Shown: in pieces, positions 22,615 through 33,871 of the stretch
How the letters are laid out: every line of letters begins with the position of its first letter
Numbering within the stretch: position 1 is the first letter of the stretch
Assembly: GCA_963556695.1 (NCBI GenBank)
Contig: CAUWAG010000018.1
Span: 4,340,001 to 4,404,000, forward strand
Direction: 5' to 3'
Length of the DNA stretch: 64,000 nucleotides
DNA from: Anthostomella pinea
Taxonomy: Eukaryota > Ascomycota > Sordariomycetes > Xylariales > Xylariaceae
Translations under genes and position numbers: made by a program
Notes under the pieces: model-generated
Database searches by the model: none
The model's input: only the letters and a program-made list of their open reading frames with translations
What the model was told of the DNA's origin: nothing

Positions 22615-25147
22615 ATGCGTTTCTCGTGGCCATTGACGGCCTGTGTGCTTTTGAATCCGGGCCTGGCATCAGCAACACCAGAGTTCAGCGCTCTCGGCGC
22701 TCTTCTGGACCTGATTTCGTCCGTCCTGGAGAAGTCTTCGCCAGCAACTTCGCTGACGCCGACAAATCCGTCCACCTACTGGTACGAATCTATAAGCCAC
22801 AACGGCATCTCCCCTGTCGCGCCCAACGGGACGACCTGGCCGGTATTCCGGGATGTGAAGGCTACGTACGGGGCCTGGGGCGACGGCGAGCATGACGATA
22901 CCGAGGCACTGCAGAATGCCATCAACGCGGGCAATAGCTACGCGAATAGGAGCTCGAACAGCCTGGGGACGACTGGCCAACCCGCCGTGGTCTACCTCCC
23001 CAAGGGGGAGTATCTGGTAGAGAGCCCAATACAGTTCTTCGTCGGCATGATCCTCATGGGCGACCCCACCGATCCGCCCACCATCAAGGCCAGCGCCAAC
23101 TTCAGCGGCGACTACATGATCTACGCCAAGGACCCGTCACAGGACTCCACGACCAACTTCTTCGTCGGTATGAAGAACGTCGTTATCGACTCGCAGGCCT
23201 TCGACAAGGATAAGAACCTGACGCTGGTCGACTGGAGCGTCAGCCAGGCGTGCCAGCTCGCCAACGTCCGGTTCGACATGCCGTACGATTCCACCGGCCA
23301 CGTCGGCATCGACATGCCACAGGGTGGCTCGGCGTTGATCATGGAGGACCTGTACTTCCACGGCGGCAGGACGGGTCTCATCCTTAACAACCAGCAGTAC
23401 CACCTCAAGGGCCTGACGTTCGACGGCTGCACCACGGGCATCCTGGTGCAGCATTTGTTCATGGGGCATTGCCAGGCCTGCTCCTTCTCGTTATGCGGCA
23501 TCGGCGTCGACACGTCGAGCCCGACGAGCGGGGTCGAGAGCCTGGGCACGTTCATCCTGACCGACGCAATCGCGGATAACACGGGCGCGCTCGTCAACAC
23601 GGCCGCGACCAACGGCAGCTTCGGGTCCCTCGTGCTCGAGAACGTGCGGGTGGACGAGGCCACGGTCTCCTCCACCGTCACGGCGGACGGCGAGGTCGTG
23701 CTCAAGGGCAGCGTCGCCCAGGACCACGCCTGGGTTAGGGGAAACTCCTACAGTCCGAGCGGTCCAGGGTCTGGCGTGCTGCGGGTCCCCGGGACGATGT
23801 ACCAGACGAAGCGGTCCGCGTCGCTCGTCGACGACGCCGGCAGCTTCCACCGCTTCGCGCCGCCGACGTACGCCGGGTACGACGTCTCGCAGTTCGTCAA
23901 CGTCAAGGACGTGGCCGATCACCCCGTGGCGGGCGACGGCAAGGCGGACGACACGGCGGGCCTGCAGGCCATCATCGACCGGTATGCCGGGGACAAGATC
24001 GTGTTCTTTCCCTACGGCATCTACCTCGTCACCGACACGCTCAAATTCCCGCCCGGCAGCAGGGTGTTCGGCGAGGCGTGGGCTGCTATCTCGGCGACGG
24101 GCGATCGCTTCATCAACGCCGGCGAGCCGATCCCGATGATTAAGGTTGGTGAGCCGGGCGATGTTGGCGTCGCGCAGTTTTCCGATTTGCTGTTCACGGT
24201 CGAGGATGTACTCCCGGGCTGCACGCTGCTCGAGGTGAACATGGCCGGCACCCACCCCGGCGACGTCGGGTTCTGGAACACGCATTTCCGCGTCGGCGGC
24301 GCTGCGGACTCCCAGACCCAGAAGAAATGCGGCGCGGGCGTGACGACGGACCCGGGCGACTGCAAGGCCGCGTTCATGATGGCGCACTTCACCGACAGCT
24401 CGTCATCTTACGTCGATAACATGTGGGGTGAGCACCCCCTTCCCTTCCCTTCCGTAAACGTGGCCAACATGGAGTGTCTTACTGACAAGCAGCCAGCCTG
24501 GACAGCCGACCACGACCTCGACGGGTCGGGCAACAACGCGACGAACCCACAGTACGTCTCAGTCGGGCGGGGCGTACTGATCGAATCGACCAAGCCGTCC
24601 TGGTTCGTCGGCCTCGGCAGCGAACACAACACGCTGTACGAGGTCAACATACACGACGCCAGCAACGTGTTCATTGGCTTCCAGCAGAGCGAAACGCCGT
24701 ACTGTATGTTATCCCGAACACACACGTTGAAAGAAGCCTCAAACTAATAGTAGAGCAGGGCAAGGCACCAACTCAACCCAACTCGCCCCCGCGCCCTGGG
24801 CGCCCCTAGCCCTCCCAAGCGACCCGGACTTCTCCTGGTGCGCCGGCGACGAAGCACAATGCCGCATGTCGCTCTACCAGACCATCACCAAATCGACAAA
24901 CCTGAGCCTGTACGCGGGCGGGTTCTGGACCTTCTTCAACGCGAACGAGGCGTGCGAGGACGCCTGCCAGGACGACGCGGTGCGTATCGACGGCGACGCG
25001 AGCACGGGGGTGTACTACTTTGGGATCGGCGTGAATAACGTCAGGAATATGGTGGTTAGGGCCGGCGAGGCGCTGGTGGAGGCCGTGGATAATGAGGGTG
25101 GGTGGAAGGCGAATGTGGCGGCTTATTTGGCGAATATTGGATCTTGA
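22615..25147 (+). CDS. Secreted GH55 exo-beta-1,3-glucanase-like protein
   Basis: Model: join(22615..24427,24497..24703,24759..25147), 802 aa. Family knowledge: GH55 enzymes cleave beta-1,3-glucan (laminarin, fungal wall glucan) and have two tandem right-handed beta-helices. Seen: signal peptide 1-20 (Met-Arg-Phe-Ser-Trp ... Ala-Ser-Ala); first beta-helix entry near 80-106 with Tyr-Gly-Ala-x-Gly-Asp-Gly-x-x-Asp-Asp-Thr; second near 440-455 with Gly-Asp-Gly-Lys-Ala-Asp-Asp-Thr; the conserved Asn-Met-Trp-Ala-Trp-Thr-Ala-Asp-His-Asp-Leu-Asp, formed across intron 1; and Thr-Pro-Tyr-Trp-Gln-Gly across intron 2. Introns are 69 nt (gtgagc ... ccag) and 55 nt (gtatgt ... agcag). The start at 22615 was chosen over an in-frame upstream ATG (22279) because it begins the signal peptide. 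GC-rich third positions indicate strong expression bias or selection. Confidence 0.93.
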
Positions 25148-26946
25148 GATAGGGGGAGGGTGTTGGATATAGCTTGGATATATAATAGGGGGTTGTGGTG
25201 AGTCGTTGGATATAATATTCTTGTATATACAATATCTTAGCCTGCTGGGCTGTAATAAGCACTATATTCTTTCATCACTAAGCCTCTCTCTTGCCATGGT
25301 AGAATGGACGGCACGAGAGAAAAATACTGTCTAGATGTTTATCAATGCCAGGTCTCAACGGGCAATCGGGCATCACAAGCTTGCTGCCAATTTCTTGCAA
25401 CCTGTTCGAGCTTGAGAGGCGGGATTAGCTTACGTCCCAGTGGAAGAATCTTCCTGGTTCTCAGTAGTCGAGGGGAGGCAGTCCTCTTCAGAGTTTCGAC
25501 TATCCACCTGAGGCTTCCTCGATCCTGAGTGAAGGAGTTTGAGACTGTTGATACATGCATGGTTAAACAGCCCAGCTTGAGAAGGCCGGCGGGCCCCCCT
25601 CGACCTGTTACTATGCTCTGAGCTTGCGCTTGCTCGTCAATAATTGTTGCTTCAGCGACTTGATGCCTTCGTGTTTCGCTTTCTGAGGGGCTCGGTTTAG
25701 CAACTGGCTCCTCCTATACAGTTTGTGATGGGTTGGAGGTAGCCGGTTGCGACCGGTAGGGACGATGAGATGGACTCGTCTTAACCTGAGATAACGTTAT
25801 AGGAATAGAGGTTTGGGTTCCTAGAGGTCTCGTCGTGATATCCGACTCCGATATCATCTCTGGTGGGCATCTTCGCGCTCTTGCTGAGGACCGTTCTTAT
25901 GGAGAGAGTCGCTCCTCCCCGTCCGGTCCTGGATGACTGTGATGTCACTTGCATCACGGCAACGCGAGCTGCTGCACAAAGGTATGGACAGCTTGACTCT
26001 GTACACCTGAGAGCATCTTAGGCTTAGATCTCAGTACTGGTGCCGGAGGGATGACGAAACCTGAAGTAGTGGGGGGGAGCGCAGTCAAGGTTCCTATGCT
26101 GTTCACTGAAGAGAAACTCATCTCTCTTGCGTGAGAAGCTTCACCTAAACGCGAACGCTCGTTGAGTGTGAGTGACAGACCTGGCACAGCACACAGCATA
26201 CAGCAATCAGCCGGCTCAGGGGTGTTCATCGAGTATTTACCGTTGCAATGGCAAGCAGACCGTGGTGTTCCCGCCACTGCGGTAACTGACATATACTGAC
26301 TATCCAAGCCGTCACAGTCCGTCGTGCGGACCTGGGAGCTGCAGACGCTCACGCGCATCGAGTTGCCCAGGTGCGGTATTGATCTGCCGCAGTGATACTG
26401 GACCACCAATAAAGGCGTTGTCTGCAACTTCGCGAGGCCATACCTCTGGCCAATGCAGATGGAAAGGGAGAAGGAAGAATCGATTCATTGCCTCTCTGTC
26501 AAATGTCTTTCTGGAGTATATTGGCAAGAGAATGAATATGGTCGGCTTCATCCGCAGGAGCTGGAGCAGATGGCAACAACGCCCTCGCCTCCTGGGACAG
26601 GGGCGGCGGAACGACCTTCATCGACCATGAGCCCATATTGGCCAAAACGCAGTGCATGTATACAGTGAACACATGTTCGGTCATATCACTTCAATGGTTT
26701 CTGGTTTTGTCGAGGCTGGTTTCTCTAAAGCCTTGACATGCTCCTTGCAAGAAGCAAGCCTTTCCCCACCAACATGTCCTGTCGACCTACCAACCTCTGC
26801 TTTTGTGTATGTTGATGTTGATGGAGGCATTTCACAATATTCTGCCATATTATCCATCAAGCACTGTTACTAAATCGTGACGTGGCTTTGTCCCGGTGTA
26901 AGAGCCCATGCTGAGAAGCTTTCGAGTCGAAGCTATGGTTTGTTCC
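25148..26946. other. Long convergent intergenic stretch GH55 / LSM1
   Basis: 1.8 kb with no recognisable domain. The only noteworthy open frame is minus strand 25954-26427 (about 157 codons, seven Cys), possibly part of an unknown spliced gene or a relic; I do not call it as a gene. Confidence 0.35.
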
Positions 26947-27629
26947 TCAGAGCAGGATGTCGCCCAGGTTCTCGCCTTCGAATCCGAGAGTCGCGAGTTT
27001 GCGCAGCTTGTTCTTCTCCTTCACCTTGTCGGCTGCCTTTTGTTCCTTCGCGAGCTTCTCCACCACGCTGTACTCGGCCTTCTCAAAGTTCTTCGGCAGA
27101 TCATCGTCCTTGTCCAGGTCGATCTCTCCGAGCAGCAGGACGTTCTCGCCTCTCACTAAGAAGATGCCGTGGAGCTTGTCGGCATATATTCCCTTGGGCT
27201 CGGGGTCTTTCGGGTCGGATGTAGTGGCGTATATGCGTTCGACTGTGGACTGAAGGACCAGGTTCGCTGTAGTTTGCTGTGTTAGCCAAGATAGTGGTTG
27301 GGGAGAGCGAAGAGGATACGGCGCGACATACCAAACTGGTCCCAGCTTCGTAAAATCCCAGTCAGCTTTCTACCGTCTCGTAGACACAGCAGGAGCTTCT
27401 CTAGAGGAGGCGGTTAACCAACGTCGGCGAAGTAGCTAGCTATACCGTGGTTGTTGGATGCCTTACTATCAGTGAGGTCGAGCAGTTGCGCAGCCGTGGT
27501 GAACATCTGGGGAGGAAGCTGCTGGGACTGAGGCGCTGCGGGAGCTCGCCCCGAAGCAGTACCCATTGGCCCTCCGGACTGAGGACCGCCAGGCTGGGGC
27601 GGATCGTGGATGGTCAGGTTCTCCATCAT
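26947..27629 (-). CDS. LSM1: U6-like Sm protein LSm1 (mRNA decapping activator)
   Basis: Model: complement(join(26947..27266,27332..27400,27467..27629)), 183 aa. Family knowledge: Lsm1 defines the cytoplasmic Lsm1-7 ring, which with Pat1 binds 3' ends of deadenylated mRNA in P-bodies and promotes decapping. Seen: a Pro/Gln/Gly-rich N-terminus of about 45 residues; the Sm fold with Leu-Arg-Asp-Gly-Arg-Lys-Leu-Thr-Gly-Ile-Leu-Arg-Ser-Trp-Asp-Gln-Phe-Ala-Asn (Sm1) and Leu-Val-Arg-Gly-Glu-Asn-Val-Leu-Leu-Leu-Gly-Glu-Ile (Sm2); and a charged C-terminal helix ending Asp-Ile-Leu-Leu. The Sm1 motif only appears after splicing; the two introns are 66 and 65 nt (gtaagg ... tctag; gtatgt ... tacag). Two ATGs are adjacent at the start. 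Confidence 0.92.
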
Positions 27630-29711
27630 ATCATCTGGTCGGTAATATCGAAGTGGTTATGTTGTAGATGCGCCGATCCATAGAGTGAACTGTCGAGCGC
27701 TGCGAGGAGAAGAGGTCCGCGCCGCTGGCAGCAGAGTCCAAACTTCTGGATGGTGTTTGCTAGTCGGCACCTGAAGACCTCAAGATTGTTTGTTCGTACA
27801 GGTATTCACACCCGAAAGCTGAGTTGATGTCACCTAACTGATAATTCCAAGGTCGCGCTGTACTACCTGACCCAAAGGTACCGCCGCTCAGCTTCAGCCC
27901 CAATCAGAGCCCGCGTCCGGGAGTTGAGGCGCTGTGGCGGTAATAGCGCACAAGCCACATTTTGGCAGTTCGAAACGGCGGTACCTGCAGGTGGGCAGGC
28001 AGCCTCGGCCAACAATCCAGATTGGCCGACTTCCTTCCAAGGTTCGCTTCTGCTCCCTTCAGGCTTCAAGCTTCAAGGCTGGCATCTCGAGCCAGGTGGC
28101 CATTCTCAAGGCCTAATATTGGTTTGAGCCTCACAGCTTTGAATCAACGACCATACGTTTTTCTTCGGTTCTTCGAAGGTTACTCGCAATGCGCTCATTC
28201 GCGTTGTAAGTGCATGGGCAACTACCTCAACCCATCCGTCCATATCTCGGGGCTACGATTCCAGGCAGTAGAAGTACCACTTCTCGGGGCTTTGCGCCCA
28301 TCAAGCCTGACTGCTCATGTCCATCTTCTTCCTCTAGACCACTCGTCACCAAAATTGGCAGTCTAATTACTCGAAGAACAACCCTCGTTGGCTTGCTCGG
28401 ACCATTTCCTATTCGATACCATTCGTCTCAAGTCACATACCTCATACGTGGCATGTGTCTTCGATGTAGCCCGCAGCCCGTCTGCCCCGTACCACTTTGA
28501 CTTCGTGGCTTCGGCTGGGCAGTCTTGATTTGGTCAGGGGGGCCAAGATGTTCTTCGAATTCGGCCGAACCTCGATCAGTTTGGAAGAGTTGATGTGCCT
28601 CGCTGCATCGGTCCCTGGCCATCCGATCAGGGGCACGTCAACATCTGTTTCAGCTGGTAGTGTCAGCCCTACTTGTGTCACACCCACATGACAGCAAATG
28701 GCAAGCGAATGCAATCCCGTCACTGGTCGCTCGGCACTCTGCATTCATCTGAAAAAGTGCTCTCAAGATCTTGCAGAAATGGGAGAAAAGCCTAGCAAGG
28801 TCGTGCCCTACCCCTGTGGTGCATCGCTTGGAAGACGACTGCCGAGTGACACGCCTCGCTTTCCTGTCAATCGAAACTTGCGCGTGTTGGACCTTACTTG
28901 TCTCCAGTATCACATTCCTATCTCTCTATGAACACTCTCATAGAATGATGCCTATTGCCGGGTTCAGGCATCACAAGTTTCCTTCCTGACGTGTTTCTTT
29001 CCTACCGTGCTGATCGGGAGATCTATAAAAAGGGCCATAGTTGGCTGGCAACCCGCGTTATCCTCTGCCAACGTCTCCAAATTCCCGCAGCATGGACGAT
29101 GAAGCATCTCATGGTTCAGTCTACGACTACGACGTCTTCTCGGATCACACTTCTCGGGGAGTGCCGGCTTCCCGATTTGGTAGGGGGTGTCAATGCACCT
29201 CGCCTGTCACAGCATGTTCCTTTCGTGGTCCACCTGGTTTTTGCTGCCATGGCTTTGGTGCATTTCCCACGGGTGTTTCTGATTGCAGATCACACATTCG
29301 CCCACAAGACGCAGAAAGCCACCCGGTCAAGTAAGAAGACAAGACGGCTGGGTTCTGCAGAACTCCCTAGTCAGTCTGCGGCCGCGCAGGCCTCGCACCC
29401 TCGTCCCCGGGTCTACTGCTTGGACGGGGGTTGAAAGACCATGACTGTGACTCTGTGAGGCGACACGCGTGTTTGAACGACTACGCATGAATACGCTCGC
29501 CCCGGATTAACGTGAGCAGTGAGCGAGCACGATAGACAAGACGGGGGCACATGGTGGACATTGCCCCTGTCTCTTCTCATATCAGCATGACCTCGCTGTC
29601 TGTTTCAACCTCGCCTTTCCGTCTTTCTTTCCTCTCATATTGCTTCTGTCTTGACGACACGGTCCCGGCGACACGGAGCAATTAATATCACGAGTAATGG
29701 ATACATGAAAG
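27630..29711. promoter_or_regulatory. Long divergent upstream region LSM1 / membrane protein
   Basis: 2.1 kb between oppositely oriented starts. Only short frames with no motif; I see nothing else. Confidence 0.4.
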
Positions 29712-31795
29712 ATGCTGCGGAGCTGGCTCTTGCGTTTCTCTCTGTTGATCGCGCTGGCCACGATAGAGGTTGGGGCTAATTGTAATACTGGTGAACTGGG
29801 CACGGATTCGGTGTTCGTCAGGGCCGCACAGCTGCCGCATGGTGACCAACCCAAGCTACACAAGAGGATTGAACATGTCGTGGCCGAGAAGGAGACCGAG
29901 CTGGAGAAGCTTTTGCTGGAAAGAACACCCGAGTCCCCCAGCAGTCCAAGAGAAAGAGCATCGCCAGCTCTGGGGATACCAGAGCCAACAGCACCCCCGC
30001 AAAGGCGACAGGATGATGGCCAAATCCAGGGGCTTTCCTCACAACTCCAATCACTCTCATCATCCGCCACCCAAGCTATATCTTCAGTCTCGTCGAGCGC
30101 CTCTTCGGCCATCAGCCAGATCTCTCAGTCCGCACAATCCATCCGCCAATCTGCCGACCAAGCAGTACAATCTGCAAATCAAAATGCCGACGATGCCAAT
30201 CGCCAGCTGTCACAAACGCAGTCGTCAGCTTCGAGCGCTATCTCGGCTGCCACCTCCCGTGCTAGCAGCCAGATCAGTCAGTCGTTGTCGAGCATGAGCA
30301 GCCGCATTGCGTTGAACATGGCAAGTGCGCAAAGCAGCGCAAGCAGTGCTGTCAGTGCGGCGCAAGTAGAAGCCAGCCAGTTCGCTGCTAGCCAGGTTCA
30401 GGAAGCCAGAGCGGACGCAAGCGGAGTGAGGGTACGCAGCAGCAGACCCGTCCGAGACCCAATACTGTGTGGCGGCTAACCGTGACATAGGGCGATGCCG
30501 ACTCCCTTGTATCACAGGTGCAGGCGAACTCTATTTCGGGCACGAATGTCGCCATCATAGTTTCCGCGGCGGTTGTCGGAACCGCCATCCTCTCTACAGT
30601 ACTTTCTTGTCTTATCGTCAGGTGTAGACACAAGAAGAGACGTGCTCGCGAGGCGGAGGCGGCTGCTGTGGGTTTGAACGAGAAGCCCCCAGAGAAGCCT
30701 ATTGCCGTTCGTGGAACACCAAACAGTCCGCGGTTTACGCCCTTTGGAGGGGGCACAGGCTATCCGATGGACAAGTTCAAGCTTCCTGTCCTGACCCCCA
30801 TAAAGAGGAAGAAGGTCAACGAAGACAGCCGAGCCAACGTTGGATTCGCTGTTAGTGATTATAGTAACGAAGGTGGTGACACCAAGGCCCAGAGTTTTGG
30901 CGGAAAGGGGGATGGCAATGCTGATGTCTATGGGGTTTCGCCATCGAGTTTTCGTCTCCAGAAGCCCACCGGTACCGTCAAGAGTGCTACCAGCGTGCGA
31001 CTCATCAGAGTCGGCAGCGACAAAGACAAATCCAAGGCCGAGACAAATCATCCTCCGCGGACTCCCCCCAGCCCAATGTCGCCGCCGCCACCTGCACCAC
31101 CACAGGTTGCAGCAGCAGTAGCGGCCGCGTACCCAGAGCCACTTAGTCCGCCTCCGACTCAACCCCTCCCACCAACTCCTTCTGCAATCACGCAACCTCC
31201 CAAAGCACAACAGTCACCGCCTAAGCCGCGGTATCCGCGAGAGAGCACACACTCAACAACGCGGGATTCCGAGGCTGACATGCCCGGCTGGCGACCGCCC
31301 ACCATGACCAGCCAGCGACGACTCAAGTTTCGCGACAGCAGCGATATCGAGTCGGCGGAGCCCACCCCAACAACCAACGGCTGGCGGTCGTCCTCCATCC
31401 GCAATACAATGACCTCGATGCGCAACACCAACACGGCCAGTCTACGCACATCGCCGCCAGACAGCAGTAGCCGATCGCCGCCAAGGGTAAGACCCCAGAC
31501 GACCGCCGCGGCCAGCTTCACCACGTTCCCCAAGGTGCGCGCCGGCCCTGCCAGGGGCTCCGCCGCGGCCAGCGTCGCCGACAGCATCATCAGCCGTGGA
31601 CGGCCTGGCCTTGGACCTGGCTTGCAGGCCAGGCTGCGGGGGGAGGCCGACCGCAGGCGGACAGAGCTGGCTGGGTTTGCTGGCGGTGGGCGGCCACAGG
31701 GCGGTAACCGCGAGAACGATAGGTTGCGCTCGAGTCGCGAGTTCTTTAGCGGGGATGCTCTTCGGACTGCGGCCTGGCCTTTTGAGGGGAGGTAG
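29712..31795 (+). CDS. Single-pass membrane protein with Ser/Ala/Gln-rich ectodomain and Pro-rich tail
   Basis: Model: join(29712..30431,30491..31795), 674 aa; the donor could also be six bases upstream (30426). Not recognised as a named family. Seen: signal peptide about 1-22; an acidic/charged stretch; then about 120 residues (105-235) of repeated Ser-Ser-Ala-Ser-Ser-Ala-Ile-Ser and Gln-Ser-Ala-type units that could form an amphipathic helix or a glycosylated stalk; one membrane helix at about 259-283 (Val-Ala-Ile-Ile-Val-Ser ... Cys-Leu-Ile-Val) stopped by Arg-Cys-Arg-His-Lys-Lys-Arg-Arg; and a cytoplasmic tail of about 390 residues rich in Pro, Ser and Arg, with Pro-Pro-Pro-Pro and Ser-Pro sites. 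The layout recalls fungal wall-stress sensors, but I see no WSC cysteine domain, so a sensor role is only an inference. The intron is 59 nt with branch gctaac. Confidence 0.75.
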
Positions 31796-33270
31796 TCGGC
31801 CGAACGATGAGTCTTGGTGCCTGTACTGAGCAAGCAAGCGAGGAAAGGCACGAAGGAAGGCACAAAAGAAGAAACGAAGGATTAGGAATCCAGGAGTACA
31901 GCTATTATTATATATGCTACGGTATACCACTGTCGGGAACGAGGGAGAGAGCAATCTCGAGGCGTAATCATGAAAGGGGTAAGAGCTTGGGGTATACTAT
32001 TTTAGTCACAATTAAATATTTACTTTCTGAACAGCTTGTTACTTGTCCCTGACTATGACCCTCGCCTGAGTCGTTATCCCATGCTTTGATCTTCTCACCA
32101 GTCGTCTATTACCCCATGCCTCCCCTCCTAGCGACTGTCTTCTTCGAACCTCAGAGCTCAGCTTGCCACCTGCGCCAAGGGTAGGTAGTAAGTAGTAAAC
32201 ACCAGCCATTAGAACTACTGAAGGTCCGAGACCTCATACAAGAGAGTATAGAACTGTCAACTGTCACTCATCACGCCCCTATCTCCTTTGCCACCAAGTA
32301 CGTCTTCATACCCATGAGACGACGGCGAGGTGGGGAAACTGGATCTTAGTTTATGGGGTCTTCGTAATCTGACAATATTCAATAAGAGCAGACCAATCTT
32401 CTTGGAAGATTGCACAATACCGTGATCTCTGACGCGAGCAGTTCCTTCATTCGGGTCGAGAGGTGAGCAGAACTTGCTTCACAGTCAACTTGCCAGGCTG
32501 TAGGGGTTGGTTATGGGAGTTGTTGGCTGCACAGATGAAGATGTCCATTTGAAGAGCAACAACAGTTATCCGCATGAATTAGCCGGCTCTGCTTGCTCCA
32601 TGTTGGATCCAAGACTGATACATATGATTGACACTAGGGCATCCTCATACATTCATCACTTAAGGGCGCCGGCATTTCTACTGATTGTGCTAGTAGTGGG
32701 TACGTCTCAAGGACGTAGGTAGCTAACCTGCTCTGTTCTTCCCAGGATTTCCCGAGGTCCAAAGGTTCGATATGAAGCCACCTGTCCTTGGATAGACAGA
32801 AAGTCTTGTGTTTTCCCATGATCTCATTTTAAGACTGTATACGTATAATCGTGCACTTTTCATTAGTAGCAAGGAGCACTTGAGCTCCTTCCCCTTGTCA
32901 ACCTCTATCGTGGCTTGCCAACAACGCCCGGGGTATGCAACAATGTCGTATCCCCTTACCCGAGAAATAGCCGCAGAATGGGCCGAAGATGGTATGGCAA
33001 AGTTCGTTCTTTTCGCATGGCCCAGAAGCGCTCGTCCTCGTTTGTTGCACCCAGCCATGAAGTTTGAAACCTTGAATGCCGGTGTGCGAGGGGGGGAAGC
33101 GTGGAAAGACCCCGAGAACTCCAGTCAACCGATCTATGCAGCCGGCCCAGGTAAAATATCATCAAAAATTCGCGAGAAAGCCCGGAAGCACGTCTATCAT
33201 GTGGGGTTGGTGTTGGCTATAAGTGCACAGTGCCTGGGCATTCGCAAGCCTTGGCTCGGACACGGGACCA
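31796..33270. other. Convergent intergenic stretch, membrane protein / Nudix
   Basis: 1.5 kb of mixed composition, AT-richer than the flanking genes (for example 31980-32035). No gene seen. Confidence 0.45.
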
Positions 33271-33871
33271 TCATATTTTGTGTATGGTAGACAAGTCGAG
33301 TGCCTCGGTGAGCTCTGGCCGAGCGGCGAGGGCCTCCTTGGCCTGGGAATAGGTGAACCACTGTCTTTCCCGCTTGTGCTTCTCGGGCCACTCGGTTTCC
33401 TCCCTGAGGACGGTAGCCTCATAGAAGCGGTACAATGACTTCGGGGCGTCCTTTGATACCTTCTTGGGCGGTCTCGAGTCGACAATGTCGCCCAGGTCAT
33501 AGTCGATCTGTATGGAGACACCGGCCTCTTCCCAAGCCTCACGCTCGGCGGCTTCGGTGCATTCCTCGTCCGACTCCCAGCCTCCTTTGGGGAGAACCCA
33601 ACCTTTTCTACGGGTCGACTGAATGAGTAGCACGTACATCCTGTCCTCTGTGAGGGGCACAACTCCAGCGACGAGTCGCTCACCCTTCGAGTTGTAGCCT
33701 ACCAGTACAAAGGTCAGTTCGTCTACGAGGTAGGCGAGACTGGAAGACATCACACCGCAGGCAGGGGATTTTTCCAAAAGAACTGGAATGAGTTTGCTGA
33801 AGATTTTACTTACGCTGTTTGGTCCTACCCGTACGGGACTCCATCGAGCGAGTACCTGAGCCTGACGCCAT
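33271..33871 (-). CDS. Diphosphoinositol polyphosphate phosphohydrolase (Aps1/Ddp1-type Nudix)
   Basis: Model: complement(join(33271..33698,33814..33871)), 161 aa. Family knowledge: this Nudix group hydrolyses diphosphoinositol polyphosphates, diadenosine polyphosphates and polyphosphate. Seen: Met-Glu-Ser-Arg-Thr-Gly-Arg near the N-terminus; Gly-Glu-Arg-Leu-Val-Ala-Gly-Val-Val-Pro-Leu; Gly-Trp-Val-Leu-Pro-Lys-Gly-Gly-Trp; and a perfect Nudix box at residues 58-80, G-x5-E-x7-REAWEEAGV, with the catalytic Glu pair intact. The 115-nt intron (gtaagt ... ggtag) joins Lys-Gln-Arg to Tyr-Asn-Ser. If it is read through, an alternative Met-Glu-Lys-Ser start replaces the conserved N-terminus, so the spliced model is preferred. 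Length is typical (about 160-180 aa). Confidence 0.9.

Noticed and set aside
23491..24387. Long minus-strand open frame (about 298 codons) inside the GH55 gene
   Set aside because: It is the antisense shadow of GC-rich GH55 codons; Arg/Val/Ala-heavy with no motif, while the plus strand has clear GH55 motifs.
30512..31210. Antisense open frame opposite the membrane-protein gene
   Set aside because: It is caused by the biased codon use of the Pro/Ser-rich tail; no start context or domain.
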